A DNA stretch of 64,000 bases from contig DASZSW010000029.1 of the NCBI GenBank assembly GCA_035548515.1, positions 37,931 to 101,930 on the forward strand, in the 5' to 3' direction. Position 1 is the stretch's first letter, and every line of letters starts with the position of its first letter. The position numbers and the translations under genes are program-made. A model generated the notes under the pieces. The model did no database searches. It was not told where the DNA came from and saw only the letters and a list, made by a program, of their open reading frames with translations. Shown here piece by piece: positions 25,213 through 34,001 of the stretch. This DNA comes from DASZQY01 sp035548515. Lineage in GTDB: Bacteria; Pseudomonadota; Alphaproteobacteria; Rhizobiales; Kaistiaceae.

Positions 25213-26253
25213 CTACCCTGCTTTTCTTGTTCTGATGGCTTCGCGCTTGCCGGACTTGACCGACGCCGTCGCCGCCTCGATGACCGCGAGCGCATTCCAC
25301 CCAACGACACCTTCCGACGCCGAGGGCTTGCCGGTGCGGATCGCATCGATGAAGTGCGTGAGCATCGCGACGTGCCCGTCCATGACGGCGCCCGGCATCG
25401 GCGAGGGAAACGACCAGCCGGGAGGAATCGCCTGCTGGCCGCTTCCGCTCACCACCTGGATCGGCTGCCGATGCAGGTTGTCGATGAGGATGCGCCCCTC
25501 GGTGCCGAACACCTCGAACCGGGAATCCATCGCGCCGGCGAGGCTCCACGAGTCCTCGCACTGCCCGATGACGCCATTGTCGAAACGCAGCGTCATCACG
25601 GCCGTGTCTTCCGCCTTTGTTTTGGCACCCCAGCGAAACGTGCCGGCATCGGCATAGACCGAGGCGAACGGGGCACCGGCGAAGGCCCGGCAGAACTCGA
25701 CCGAGTGCACAGCCATGTCCATCATCGCGCCGCCGCCGGCGCGCGCGGGATCGTAGTGCCAGGCGGAATGCGGCTCGCCGATGCCCTCGCACGCCTTGAC
25801 GCGGAAGACTTTGCCGATGGCGCCACTGTCGACGATGCGGCGCATCTCCTGCACCGCGGGGATGAACGGGACGTTCTCAGCGTAGAGCAGGCGGACGTTG
25901 TTCTTCGCTGCCGCTTCCAGCATGCGGTCGGCCTCGGCGAGCGTCGTTGCCAGCGGCTTGATGCAGATGATGTGCTTACCCGCTTCCGCGGCGGCGACGG
26001 CGATGGGCGCGTGGAGGTGGTTCGGTGCGATGATGTCGACGACATCGACATCGGGCGCCGTGACGGCCTCGATGTAATCCGTCGACCAACGCTTGACGCC
26101 GTGCGCCTCGGCGAGCACCGAAGCTCCCGCCTCGCTTCGCGATACCAGCGATACGACATCCACGCCGGGTATCGACGCGAAAGCCGGCAGGTGCATCGCC
26201 CTGGCCCAGAAGCCACCGCCGACGACGCAGACGCCGATCCGATCGCTCAGCAT
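25213..26253 (-). CDS. Gfo/Idh/MocA family oxidoreductase
   Basis: A 346-residue paralogue. The nucleotide loop GVCVVGGGFWARAMHLP is canonical. The catalytic region is ICIKPLATTLAEADRM, so the usual EKP is I-K-P here (Lys kept, Glu replaced). GGGAMMDMAVHSVEF precedes the C-terminal sheet. It overlaps the previous dehydrogenase gene by seven bases and ends 5 bp from the next. It probably oxidises or reduces a sugar or inositol-type substrate. Confidence 0.87.
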   Translation of the reverse strand: MLSDRIGVCVVGGGFWARAMHLPAFASIPGVDVVSLVSRSEAGASVLAEAHGVKRWSTDYIEAVTAPDVDVVDIIAPNHLHAPIAVAAAEAGKHIICIKPLATTLAEADRMLEAAAKNNVRLLYAENVPFIPAVQEMRRIVDSGAIGKVFRVKACEGIGEPHSAWHYDPARAGGGAMMDMAVHSVEFCRAFAGAPFASVYADAGTFRWGAKTKAEDTAVMTLRFDNGVIGQCEDSWSLAGAMDSRFEVFGTEGRILIDNLHRQPIQVVSGSGQQAIPPGWSFPSPMPGAVMDGHVAMLTHFIDAIRTGKPSASEGVVGWNALAVIEAATASVKSGKREAIRTRKAG

Positions 26254-27245
26254 CGAACGATCTCCCGCGTGTCGAGCGCCTTCTGCGCCGCCAGCACGAG
26301 GTCGAGTGCGGCGCGGCCGGCGTGGACGTCAGCGGCCGCGTCGGCTTTGACGTCGAGACCCAGGATGCGATCGACGAAATGCTGCTGCTCGCCGCCGTAC
26401 CCGTACCTCCACACGAGATCGGGATAGCTCCAGCCGGCGCCGCCCTTGGCGAAGGCGGCCGACACCTGCGAGCGCACGAGATCGACGATCATCTCGCCCT
26501 TGGAGCCGTAAACCTCGAACGTGAAGTTGCCGTGCCCCGCGGTCCACGTGACGTACTGATGCGAAATCACCCCGCTCTTGTGCTTGACGGTGACCATCGC
26601 GTTGTCGGCGCTGCCGTATTCCTTGGCGCCGTCGAGCACATAAGGACCGCCGTCCGCGTGCACATAGTCGACCGGCCCGAACAGCCACACGAGCAGGTCG
26701 GCGAAATGCACCATCGTGTCGAGGATGACGCCGCCGCCCTGCTTCGGGTCATAGAACCACTTGGCCGACGGCTCCCAGCCGAAGATGGCCGAGCGCGAAA
26801 CGATCGGGTTGCCCAGCGATCCATCGGAGATGCGCGCCCTGACGTCCGCAAGCGGCGGCGTGAACCGCAGCATGAAGCCATACTGAAGGATGGCGTTCGG
26901 ATGGCGCCTGGCTTCCGCCACGACTTCATCCGCCTCCGCGAGGGTCATCGCGATCGGCTTCTGGCAGAAGACGTGCTTGCCCGCCTTGAGCGCCGCGATT
27001 GTCTGCGCAGCGTGCAGGCCGTTGGGCGTAGCGATGATGACGGCATCGATATCGGGCGCGGCGAGCATCGCCTCCGCGCTCGCGAATACCTTGAGGCCGT
27101 TCTCCGCAGCGAAAGCCTTTGCCGCTTCCGGCACGGCATCGGTGCACGCCGTCAGGCGGCCCCGCGCCACGGTCTTGTAGGCGCTGGCATGGGTGCGCGC
27201 GATACGCCCCGAGCCGATGACGCCGACGCGGACGCTGTCGCTCAT
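26247..27245 (-). CDS. Gfo/Idh/MocA family oxidoreductase
   Basis: A 332-residue paralogue. It starts VRVGVIGSGRIARTHASAY (canonical Rossmann loop), has FCQKPIAMTLAEADEVV (QKP, with the lysine conserved) and KQGGGVILDTMVHFADLL in the C-terminal domain. The start at 27245 is fixed by an ATGA overlap with the previous gene; the longer in-frame extension overlaps that gene and is not coding. It is translationally coupled on both sides. Confidence 0.88.
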   Translation of the reverse strand: MSDSVRVGVIGSGRIARTHASAYKTVARGRLTACTDAVPEAAKAFAAENGLKVFASAEAMLAAPDIDAVIIATPNGLHAAQTIAALKAGKHVFCQKPIAMTLAEADEVVAEARRHPNAILQYGFMLRFTPPLADVRARISDGSLGNPIVSRSAIFGWEPSAKWFYDPKQGGGVILDTMVHFADLLVWLFGPVDYVHADGGPYVLDGAKEYGSADNAMVTVKHKSGVISHQYVTWTAGHGNFTFEVYGSKGEMIVDLVRSQVSAAFAKGGAGWSYPDLVWRYGYGGEQQHFVDRILGLDVKADAAADVHAGRAALDLVLAAQKALDTREIVRC

Positions 27246-28312
27246 TTCGGCCCCGCGCGGAACGGGAACGTGACGCGCCGACCGCTGCTGCTGGACTCGT
27301 AGGCGGCGAGCACCATCTCCAGCGCCGCCCGGCCGTCGGCCGCCGACGGCACTGCCGGACGGTTCTCGCGCACAACGTCGCGGAACTCGATCAGCAGGTT
27401 GCGGTAGCAATCTTCGTAGCGCTCGGTGCCGGTGAAATCGACATAGCGCCGCTGTCGCCACGGATCCTCGATGCCCTGGATCTCGATCTGCGGACTCTTC
27501 TGGTAGTGGAACTCGATCTCGCCCTTGGTGCCGTTGACGGTGGCGCGGTCGGGGCTGGTGAGCGGCGCAAACCAGCCGCCCGCGTGCCAGGTCGATTCGA
27601 CCGTGACGATGGATCCGTCCTTCAGCGTGTAGGTCGCGACGCCGTAGTCGTCGGTCTTGATCTCCGGGTACGTCAGGTTGCCGATCGTGGCGGTTACGGA
27701 AACCGGATCGGAGCCGAAGAACCAGCGGAAGAAATCCGTGAAGTGGACGCCGTGGTCGAGGAAGCCGCCGCCACCGCCCTTAACCGGGTCGATGTACCAG
27801 CCCATGGTGTCGGCGCCCGGGAAATCCTTGATGAATTCAGCCGGGACGCGGATCGAATAGGTGCCTGACACCAGCCGGCCGATGGCGCCCTTCTTCATCG
27901 CCTCATAGGCCTCGCGATAGGCCGGGATGAAGCGCAGGAGGTACGCCATCATCACCTTCACCTTCTGCGAGGCGGCAACGATGCGGTCGGCGTCCTTCAT
28001 GGTCGTCGAGATCGGCTTGTCGAGCAGCACATGCTTGCCGTGCGCCGCCGCGAGCTCGACCTGATCGGCATGCGCCGAGGTGAACGACGTAATGATGACG
28101 GCGTCGATGTCCTTGCGCTTGATCAGCGCCGCGGAGTCCGTCGTCCAGTCGCCCTTGAGGCGCTCCTCGCCGAATTTCTTGGCAAGCCACTCGCGCTCGT
28201 CGGAGACCGCGACCAGCTCCAGCCCGTCGATCCCCTTCTGCAGCTCATCGGCAAACGGAAATGCGTGATAGTGGTTGTGAAGACCGACGATACCCAGACG
28301 CAACGCACTCAT
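27242..28312 (-). CDS. Gfo/Idh/MocA family oxidoreductase
   Basis: A 356-residue paralogue, first of the four. The N terminus LRLGIVGLHNHYHAF has His-Asn-His in the glycine-rich loop, similar to the divergent loop of the fourth paralogue. LLDKPISTTMKDADRIV carries the catalytic Lys (DKP). GGGGGFLDHGVHFTDFF is the C-terminal active-site region. It lies 16 bp after the LacI regulator and is clearly part of its operon. Confidence 0.88.
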   Translation of the reverse strand: MSALRLGIVGLHNHYHAFPFADELQKGIDGLELVAVSDEREWLAKKFGEERLKGDWTTDSAALIKRKDIDAVIITSFTSAHADQVELAAAHGKHVLLDKPISTTMKDADRIVAASQKVKVMMAYLLRFIPAYREAYEAMKKGAIGRLVSGTYSIRVPAEFIKDFPGADTMGWYIDPVKGGGGGFLDHGVHFTDFFRWFFGSDPVSVTATIGNLTYPEIKTDDYGVATYTLKDGSIVTVESTWHAGGWFAPLTSPDRATVNGTKGEIEFHYQKSPQIEIQGIEDPWRQRRYVDFTGTERYEDCYRNLLIEFRDVVRENRPAVPSAADGRAALEMVLAAYESSSSGRRVTFPFRAGPK

Positions 28313-28328
28313 ACTCGCTCCTGTGAGG

Positions 28329-29387
28329 TCATTCCCTCGGCCGCGCGGCCGAAAGCGGAAACGGCTCGGTCGAGCCGCGGTAGAGAATCTCCGTCTCGAG
28401 CAGCACCGATCGCGGCGTCACCGTCGTCGGGTAGTCGAGCAGCAGCGAGACGGCCGCCGTGCCGAGCGCCTGCAGCGGCATGCGCACCGAGGTGAGCGCC
28501 GGCAACGTGTGGGTGGCGATGTCGAGATCGTCGAAGCCGGTGACTGCCAGGGAGTCGGGCACCGTGATCCCGAGCTCCCTGGCAGCCGTCAGGACGCCGG
28601 CGGCGATGAGATCGCTGCCGCAGATGACGGCGTCGGGAGAGCCTTCCGGGTTGGTGAGGAACGAGCGCGCATGGGCCAGCGCGATGCCGGTGTCGAACTT
28701 GATCGATTCGACCGCCGACCATTCGACTGCGTCACCCGCCTCGTTGATCGCCTTCTGAAATCCCACAGCGCGCAGGCGCGCGGCGGATACTTCATCGGGA
28801 CCGCCGAGATGCCAGAGGCGCTTGCGCCCTTGTTCGATGAGATGCCGCGTCAGCCGATAGGCTGCGATGTCGTGGTCGGAATCGACCCAGCGCAGATTCG
28901 GATTGTCGCTGCGATGCCCGATGAGCACCGTGCGCGTGTCCAGCGTGGCGAGCGCGGGAATGAGCGGATCGTCCGGCCCCGCCGCGGGTAGAATGATCCC
29001 ATCCACGCGGTGCCGCGTGAGCACGTCCATCGCCTGGTCGAGCCGATCGTGCGACGGCGTGGTGGCAAGGATCACAGCGTGGCCGCGCTCCGCCGCCGCA
29101 TCGCCAATCGCCGCGAGCAGCTGCGGATAGACCGGGTGGATGACGATGCGCGACATCTCGACGGGAAAGACAATGCCGAGAAGCCGGCTGCGTCCTGTCG
29201 ACAATTGCTGTGCCGAAACATTGGCATGGAAGCCCGCAGCGGAGACGAGCTCCTCGATGCGCGCCCTCGTGGCAGCACCAACCCCAGGCTGACGGTTGAT
29301 CACGCGGGACACCGTGCCCGCCGAAACCCCCGCCTGCCGGGCGATGTCGTGAATCGTCGTGCGACGATCCTCCGCATCCTTCGCCAT
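28329..29387 (-). CDS. LacI family transcriptional regulator
   Basis: A 352-residue repressor. The N-terminal HTH is TTIHDIARQAGVSAGTVSRVINRQPGV (about 10-36), followed by a hinge helix (SAQQLSTGRS) and a periplasmic-binding-like sensor domain. It is the first gene of the unit that includes four dehydrogenases, a binding protein and two permeases. A perfect 12-bp-arm palindrome 41 bp upstream of its ATG should be its operator, so autoregulation of the whole operon is likely. The inducer is probably the transported sugar or an oxidised derivative. Confidence 0.92.
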   Translation of the reverse strand: MAKDAEDRRTTIHDIARQAGVSAGTVSRVINRQPGVGAATRARIEELVSAAGFHANVSAQQLSTGRSRLLGIVFPVEMSRIVIHPVYPQLLAAIGDAAAERGHAVILATTPSHDRLDQAMDVLTRHRVDGIILPAAGPDDPLIPALATLDTRTVLIGHRSDNPNLRWVDSDHDIAAYRLTRHLIEQGRKRLWHLGGPDEVSAARLRAVGFQKAINEAGDAVEWSAVESIKFDTGIALAHARSFLTNPEGSPDAVICGSDLIAAGVLTAARELGITVPDSLAVTGFDDLDIATHTLPALTSVRMPLQALGTAAVSLLLDYPTTVTPRSVLLETEILYRGSTEPFPLSAARPRE

Positions 29388-29428
29388 TGCCCCACGTCCT
29401 CCCAGACGCACGCGCGGTCTTAGCGCCA

Positions 29429-29455
29429 CGCAACCGGTTTACTAAACCGGTTGCG
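29429..29455 (-). promoter_or_regulatory. LacI-type operator of the dehydrogenase/ABC operon
   Basis: Perfect inverted repeat: cgcaaccggttt, three bases (act), aaaccggttgcg. It contains two AACCGGTT blocks, typical of LacI-family sites, and lies 41 bp upstream of the LacI gene that heads the operon. Confidence 0.8.
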
Positions 29456-29569
29456 TTAGATATTACGGCTTGACCGATCGCGTCAATGCTTATTCGCGAG
29501 AACGGAGCAAAATGGTTGGTGTCGGGCGTCCAAACGAGCCGGCCGGAACACAAAACCGAACCGCATGCG

Positions 29570-30595
29570 TCAGGCGCGCCAATGCACCTTGGGCTCGCTG
29601 AGCGTGCGCAGCGTATCCGCCGACTCTCCGTCAATTCTCCGGATCAGCAGGCGCGCAAGCTCCACACCGGCGGCGAAAACATCTTCCTCGATCGTGTCGA
29701 TCTCCGGATGCAGCGTCGAGAGCATGTCGGACGTCTGCTTGCAGATGAAGTGCAGATCGCGACCCATCACGACACCTTCGTCAACCAGGCCCGCGATCAT
29801 GCAGATCGAGCGGGTCTCGCTGTCGCAGATGATGCCGTCGGGACGGTTGGGATCGCGCGCGATGTCACGGCCCAGCTGACGCATCTCCGCCGATACCGCG
29901 CGGTCGTGTTTGCGCGACAGGACCTCCGTCTGAATGTGGAGATGCATACCCGCGCGTTCGAAGGCCGCGACAATGTTGTGGTAGTTGTAGGTAGTGTCGC
30001 CGCCGATCACGAGTATCACACTCTTTGCACCCTTGGCGACCATCCGCTCCATCGCCAGTCGGATGAACTCCTCCGAATGGAAATCGTGGAAGGGATGCGG
30101 CGCGAAGAACTCCGTTCGCCCGTGCGTGACGAAGGGGAAGTCGTTGTCCATCAGCAACTGCACGCGCGGATCGCGCGCGCTCGTGTGCGTGAGGATCACG
30201 CCATCGGCGGTTCGGTTGGTGACGATATAGCGGACGGTCTCGACCGACTGACGATCGAAGACCGGCGTGACCGTGAGATGATAGCGCGTCGGCGTGATGG
30301 TCGCGCCGATCCCCTGGATCATCTGGCGCGCGAAGTCGATCGAGTCGTCGGCGCCATCGAGCACCAGTACCAGCACATTCGTCTTGCCCGTCCGCAGGCG
30401 CACGCCGGCGCGATCGGGCACGTAGCCGAGTTGCGCAGCCGCCTCCGCGACCTTGCGGTGCGTCTCTTCCTTCAGCGACGTGCCACCGCGCAGAGACAGC
30501 GACACCGTCGACGGACTGAGGCCCGTGAGTTCGGAAATCGTCCTGAGCGTTGCGCGGCGACGGGGCCGCGCCGATCCTTCAGGGGTGTTTTTCAT
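29570..30595 (-). CDS. LacI family transcriptional regulator of the mannoside locus
   Basis: A 341-residue LacI-type repressor. HTH residues TLRTISELTGLSPSTVSLSLRG (about 17-38) are followed by the ligand-binding domain (KTNVLVLVLDGADDSIDFA...). It is divergent from the binding-protein gene at 30876, with two TTGCAACGTT operator-like sites between them. It probably represses the binding protein, permease and mannosidase genes in the absence of mannosides. ATG at 30595 (aagg upstream) is preferred over one 39 bases earlier. Confidence 0.9.
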   Translation of the reverse strand: MKNTPEGSARPRRRATLRTISELTGLSPSTVSLSLRGGTSLKEETHRKVAEAAAQLGYVPDRAGVRLRTGKTNVLVLVLDGADDSIDFARQMIQGIGATITPTRYHLTVTPVFDRQSVETVRYIVTNRTADGVILTHTSARDPRVQLLMDNDFPFVTHGRTEFFAPHPFHDFHSEEFIRLAMERMVAKGAKSVILVIGGDTTYNYHNIVAAFERAGMHLHIQTEVLSRKHDRAVSAEMRQLGRDIARDPNRPDGIICDSETRSICMIAGLVDEGVVMGRDLHFICKQTSDMLSTLHPEIDTIEEDVFAAGVELARLLIRRIDGESADTLRTLSEPKVHWRA

Positions 30596-30658
30596 GGGCC
30601 TTGTCCGCTCACGGGAATCCATTTCACAGCGCAACTACGATTTCAACACAGCGAAATA

Positions 30659-30672
30659 TTGCAACGTTAGAA
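30659..30672. promoter_or_regulatory. LacI-type half operator
   Basis: ttgcaacgttagaa matches the left half of the perfect site at 30781 and lies 64 bp upstream of the LacI-family gene. With that site it brackets the divergent promoter region, suggesting looping or repression of both directions. Confidence 0.5.
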
Positions 30673-30780
30673 CTATGGCGTACCTACGAACTTCGCCCAC
30701 GACCATCTGACTAACATATTGCAGGATGCCAGTTAAACAGCCGCCGCCCGGAATTTGCGGCTACGTCACCGAATCATAAT

Positions 30781-30792
30781 TGCAACGTTGCA
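30781..30792. promoter_or_regulatory. LacI-type operator of the mannoside operon
   Basis: tgcaacgttgca is a perfect 12-bp palindrome 83 bp upstream of the binding-protein start, of the form bound by LacI/GalR regulators. The divergent LacI gene makes it the likely target. Confidence 0.7.
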
Positions 30793-30875
30793 CTAAGTCA
30801 GCTTATGGTGCGCACGCACTGGGATAAGTGCGCGCACCGCCTTCGGCGGCAGCCGTCACAAGGGAGGAGTTGTCG

Positions 30876-32198
30876 ATGTTCAAACGCAATCTGCTGGCCG
30901 TCGCCGCGGCGACGTTCATGGCTGGCGCCGCCGTACCCGCGCTCGCGGAAGTCTCCATCGCCTACCAAGGCGATTTCGAATCGCTCATCGCTCCGGGCAT
31001 CGCCGCGTACGAAGCGGCCGGCGGCGAAAAGGTCAACGCCATCAAGCTGCCCGGCGGCGACAACTATTCGCCGCGCATCGCTCTCGACCTCAGCGCCGGC
31101 ACCGCCGCCGACGTCATCATGGTCGACAGCTACATCGTCGCGCAGTTCGCGGGGTCAGGCTACCTCGCCCCACTCGACGACGTGCTCGCGAGCTGGGACC
31201 AGGGCAAGTACTTCATGAAGGGCGCGCTCGACGTCGTCTCGTACAACGGCAAGGTCTATGCGCTGCCGACCGCCACCGACGTGCGCATGCTCTGGTACAA
31301 CAAGGACGCCTTCGCCAAGGCCGGTCTGCCTCTCCCGTGGCAGCCGAAGACGTGGGCCGATGTGATCGACGCCGGCAAGGCGTTGAACAAAGCTGGCGTG
31401 AAGGACGCCTTCCTGCTCGAGGCTGGCACGAAGTGGGGCGAAGGCACCACCATGCAGGGCTTCTACATGACGCTGCTCGGCGCCGACACGCCCGACGGTG
31501 ACCGCAACCGCCTGCGCGACCGCGCCAGCGGCAAGTGGATCGGCGACAGCCCCGCCATCCGCCGAACGCTCCAGTTCTACCAGGACGTCTACGTGAACGA
31601 TAAGATCTCGAGCCCGGCGATCAACTACGTCGCCGATCCGTTCAACGACACCAACAACGCCTTCCTCGCCGGCAAGATCGGCATCTACGCCTCGGGCAGC
31701 TGGGCCAACAACTGCCTGTGGGGTTGCGGCAACGCAAAGCAGCCCACGCAGGCCGAGAAAGACAAGCTGGTCGGCTGGACGCAGTGGCCGGGCTCGGGTC
31801 AGCCGGGCGCCAAGGCGACCACAGACATCTCCGGTGGCTGGACTGTCGCGCTGAACGCCAAAGCGGCGAACAATCCCGAGGCAGTCAAGCTGCTGAAGGC
31901 AATCTTCAACGCCGACAACCTCGGCAAGTGGACCGTCAGCAGCGCATCCCTGACTGTCCGCACCGACATCGCTGATTCGGCCGCTTACAAGGCCGATCCG
32001 TACATGTCGTCCATCACGCCGCTGGTCGCCGACACCACCGGCCGCGACACCGTGCCGGGGTACGACAAGGTCTCGGCGCTGGTGCAGGACATGACGACCG
32101 GCATCCTCGACGGCAAGTCGGTGGATGACGTCGTCAAGGCCTACAACGATGCCCTGGTCGACGAGTTCGGCGCGGACAACGTGGTGACGCTTAAGTAG
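30876..32198 (+). CDS. sugar ABC transporter, solute-binding protein
   Basis: A 440-residue family-1 binding protein with signal peptide (MFKRNLLAVAAATFMAGAAVPALA). Hallmark blocks are AGTAADVIMVDSYIVAQFAGSG, LWYNKDAFAKAGLPLPWQPKTW and FLAGKIGIYASGSW. A strong gggaggag precedes the ATG. It is first in a four-gene unit with two permeases and an alpha-mannosidase, so the ligand is probably a mannose-containing oligosaccharide. Two Cys in NCLWGCGN could form a disulfide in the periplasm. Confidence 0.92.
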   Translation: MFKRNLLAVAAATFMAGAAVPALAEVSIAYQGDFESLIAPGIAAYEAAGGEKVNAIKLPGGDNYSPRIALDLSAGTAADVIMVDSYIVAQFAGSGYLAPLDDVLASWDQGKYFMKGALDVVSYNGKVYALPTATDVRMLWYNKDAFAKAGLPLPWQPKTWADVIDAGKALNKAGVKDAFLLEAGTKWGEGTTMQGFYMTLLGADTPDGDRNRLRDRASGKWIGDSPAIRRTLQFYQDVYVNDKISSPAINYVADPFNDTNNAFLAGKIGIYASGSWANNCLWGCGNAKQPTQAEKDKLVGWTQWPGSGQPGAKATTDISGGWTVALNAKAANNPEAVKLLKAIFNADNLGKWTVSSASLTVRTDIADSAAYKADPYMSSITPLVADTTGRDTVPGYDKVSALVQDMTTGILDGKSVDDVVKAYNDALVDEFGADNVVTLK

Positions 32199-32214
32199 GC
32201 TTCGGCCTCCAGAG

Positions 32215-32255
32215 GACGCGGCGGCTGGGTCACTCTCCCCCCGTGCCGCCGTGTC
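32215..32255 (+). other. hairpin between binding-protein and permease genes
   Basis: gacgcggcggc and gccgccgtgtc can pair (one G-T) around a 19-base loop. Like the oppA-oppB hairpin, it may protect the upstream mRNA. No U-tract follows. Confidence 0.4.
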
Positions 32256-32291
32256 CGCCCTTTCTAAGCCGCCCAAGCCGTCGCGCGTCAG

Positions 32292-33182
32292 ATGAACAAT
32301 CAGATCGGCCCCTGGCTCGCCGCAGCCCGCGGACCCATGCTGGTCGCGATGCTGCCGGCAGCGGTCTGCATCTTGGCGACGCTATATCTCGCCGGCTGGG
32401 CGGTCGTCTTCAGCTTCACCAACCTCGAACTGACGGGCGCGCGCTCGATCAACTGGGCGTGGGTCGGCTTCGATAACTACGTCCGTCTCTTCACCCGCGA
32501 GGGTTTCCTCAATTCCCTCTGGGTGACCAGCGTCTTCACGCTTTTCTCGGCAATCATCGGCCAGACCATTTTCGGCTTCGGTCTTGCGGTAGCGTTACGC
32601 GGCAACCGCTCGGTCCTCCGCAACATCGTCGAAGTCTCGATCATGCTGGGCTGGCTGCTGCCCGACATCGTTGCAGCCTTCATGTGGTCGAACACCACCT
32701 CGGCGACCGGCCTGATCAACAACGCCGTTCTGGCGCCGCTAGGCCTTCAGCCCATCAACTTCATCGACCAGTACGCGTTGCCGGTGGTCATCGTCGCCAA
32801 CATCTGGAAGGGCACCGCGTGGTCATACCTGCTCTTCAGCGCCGCGCTCGATTCGGTATCGCGCGAGATCATCGAGGCAGCGCGGATGGATGGCGCGACA
32901 CCGTTCCAGGGCATCCGGATGATCGTCCTGCCGATGGTGCGTGCGCATCTCGTCACCAATCTCCTACTCGTCACGATCTGGACCTTCGGCTACTTCGCAC
33001 TGATTTTCGCGCTGACAGGCGGTGGTCCCGGACGGCGGACCGAGGTGCTGTCCATCCTCATGGTCCACCAATCGTTCGAGGTCGGGAAGCTCGGCTATGG
33101 CAGCGCCATCGCCATAGCCATGATGCTCATCGTCGGGCTGCTGGCGCTGGCGTATCTCCGCCAGCTTAAGGAGCCGAAGTGA
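32292..33182 (+). CDS. sugar ABC transporter permease (MalF type)
   Basis: A 296-residue permease with six helices. The EAA loop is REIIEAARMDGATPFQGIRMIVLP, and FALTGGGPGRRTEVLS is the conserved stretch before the last helices. It partners the permease that starts at its stop codon. It belongs to the mannoside import operon. Confidence 0.92.
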   Translation: MNNQIGPWLAAARGPMLVAMLPAAVCILATLYLAGWAVVFSFTNLELTGARSINWAWVGFDNYVRLFTREGFLNSLWVTSVFTLFSAIIGQTIFGFGLAVALRGNRSVLRNIVEVSIMLGWLLPDIVAAFMWSNTTSATGLINNAVLAPLGLQPINFIDQYALPVVIVANIWKGTAWSYLLFSAALDSVSREIIEAARMDGATPFQGIRMIVLPMVRAHLVTNLLLVTIWTFGYFALIFALTGGGPGRRTEVLSILMVHQSFEVGKLGYGSAIAIAMMLIVGLLALAYLRQLKEPK

Positions 33183-33997
33183 TGGAGCGAACCTTCGCCC
33201 ATTCACGCACCGGCGCGCTTGCTCTCTCCTTCCTCGCGCTCATCTGGGTCAGCCCATTCGCCTGGCTGGTGCTGACGGCGATCGATCCGGAAACCAACGG
33301 CCAGCTACGAATTCCCCATTTGATCGGCATCGATAATTTCGTGCTCGCCTTGAGCGGCCAGGCCGGGCAGCAGCTGCTCAATTCGCTCTATCTCTCCATC
33401 GGCACCGCGACCCTCACCGTGCTGGTCGCTGCCGCAGCCGCTTATCCGCTGTCACGCATGCGCATCCCGGGGCGCAACGCATTCCTGTGGGGACTGGTGC
33501 TGCTCCGCATGCTGCCGGAGGCCGGCACGATCGTCCCGACTTTCTTCGCGGCCAAGCAACTGCAGGGGCTGAACATGCCGGGGATGATCGTCGCGATGAC
33601 GATACTTGGCATGCCGTTCGCGCTGCTCCTGCTCAAGAATTTTTTCGACACCGTCCCGATCGAGCTGGAAGAATCCGCTTACGTCGAGGGTGCGTCCGTC
33701 TGGCAGATCCTGCGCCTGGTCGTGGTGCCGCTGTCGCGTTCCGGAGTCGCGGTGGTCTGGTTCTTCACCTTCACCGGCGCATGGAACGCGTTCCTGCTGC
33801 CCTTCATTTTCGCGCGCACCGATTCCGGCTTCCCGATGTCGGTCGGTTTGTTCACGGCCTTCGGACAGTACGGCGGCATCAGTTTCGGCTTCCTCACCGC
33901 CTACTCGCTGATCTACTCGCTGCCGGCGGTCGCCGTCTATTTCTTGCTGAGGCGGAACCTGAACACGGGTTTCGCCGGCGTTGGGGTCAAGGGGTGA
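33182..33997 (+). CDS. sugar ABC transporter permease (MalG type)
   Basis: A 271-residue permease. The EAA loop ELEESAYVEGASVWQILRLVVVPL and the ending NTGFAGVGVKG (matching the AVKG-type end of MalG proteins) place it in the family. ATG at 33182 shares a base with the upstream stop; GTG at 33179 is possible. No ATPase gene lies nearby, so the pair must recruit a shared MsmK/UgpC-type ATPase encoded elsewhere. Confidence 0.92.
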   Translation: MERTFAHSRTGALALSFLALIWVSPFAWLVLTAIDPETNGQLRIPHLIGIDNFVLALSGQAGQQLLNSLYLSIGTATLTVLVAAAAAYPLSRMRIPGRNAFLWGLVLLRMLPEAGTIVPTFFAAKQLQGLNMPGMIVAMTILGMPFALLLLKNFFDTVPIELEESAYVEGASVWQILRLVVVPLSRSGVAVVWFFTFTGAWNAFLLPFIFARTDSGFPMSVGLFTAFGQYGGISFGFLTAYSLIYSLPAVAVYFLLRRNLNTGFAGVGVKG

Positions 33998-34001
33998 ATT
34001 C

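Noticed and set aside
25208..25792. N-terminal extension of the fourth Gfo/Idh protein to 567 residues
   Set aside because: It overlaps the neighbouring dehydrogenase in another frame and is Arg/His-rich. The ATG at 25207 starts a normal Rossmann domain.
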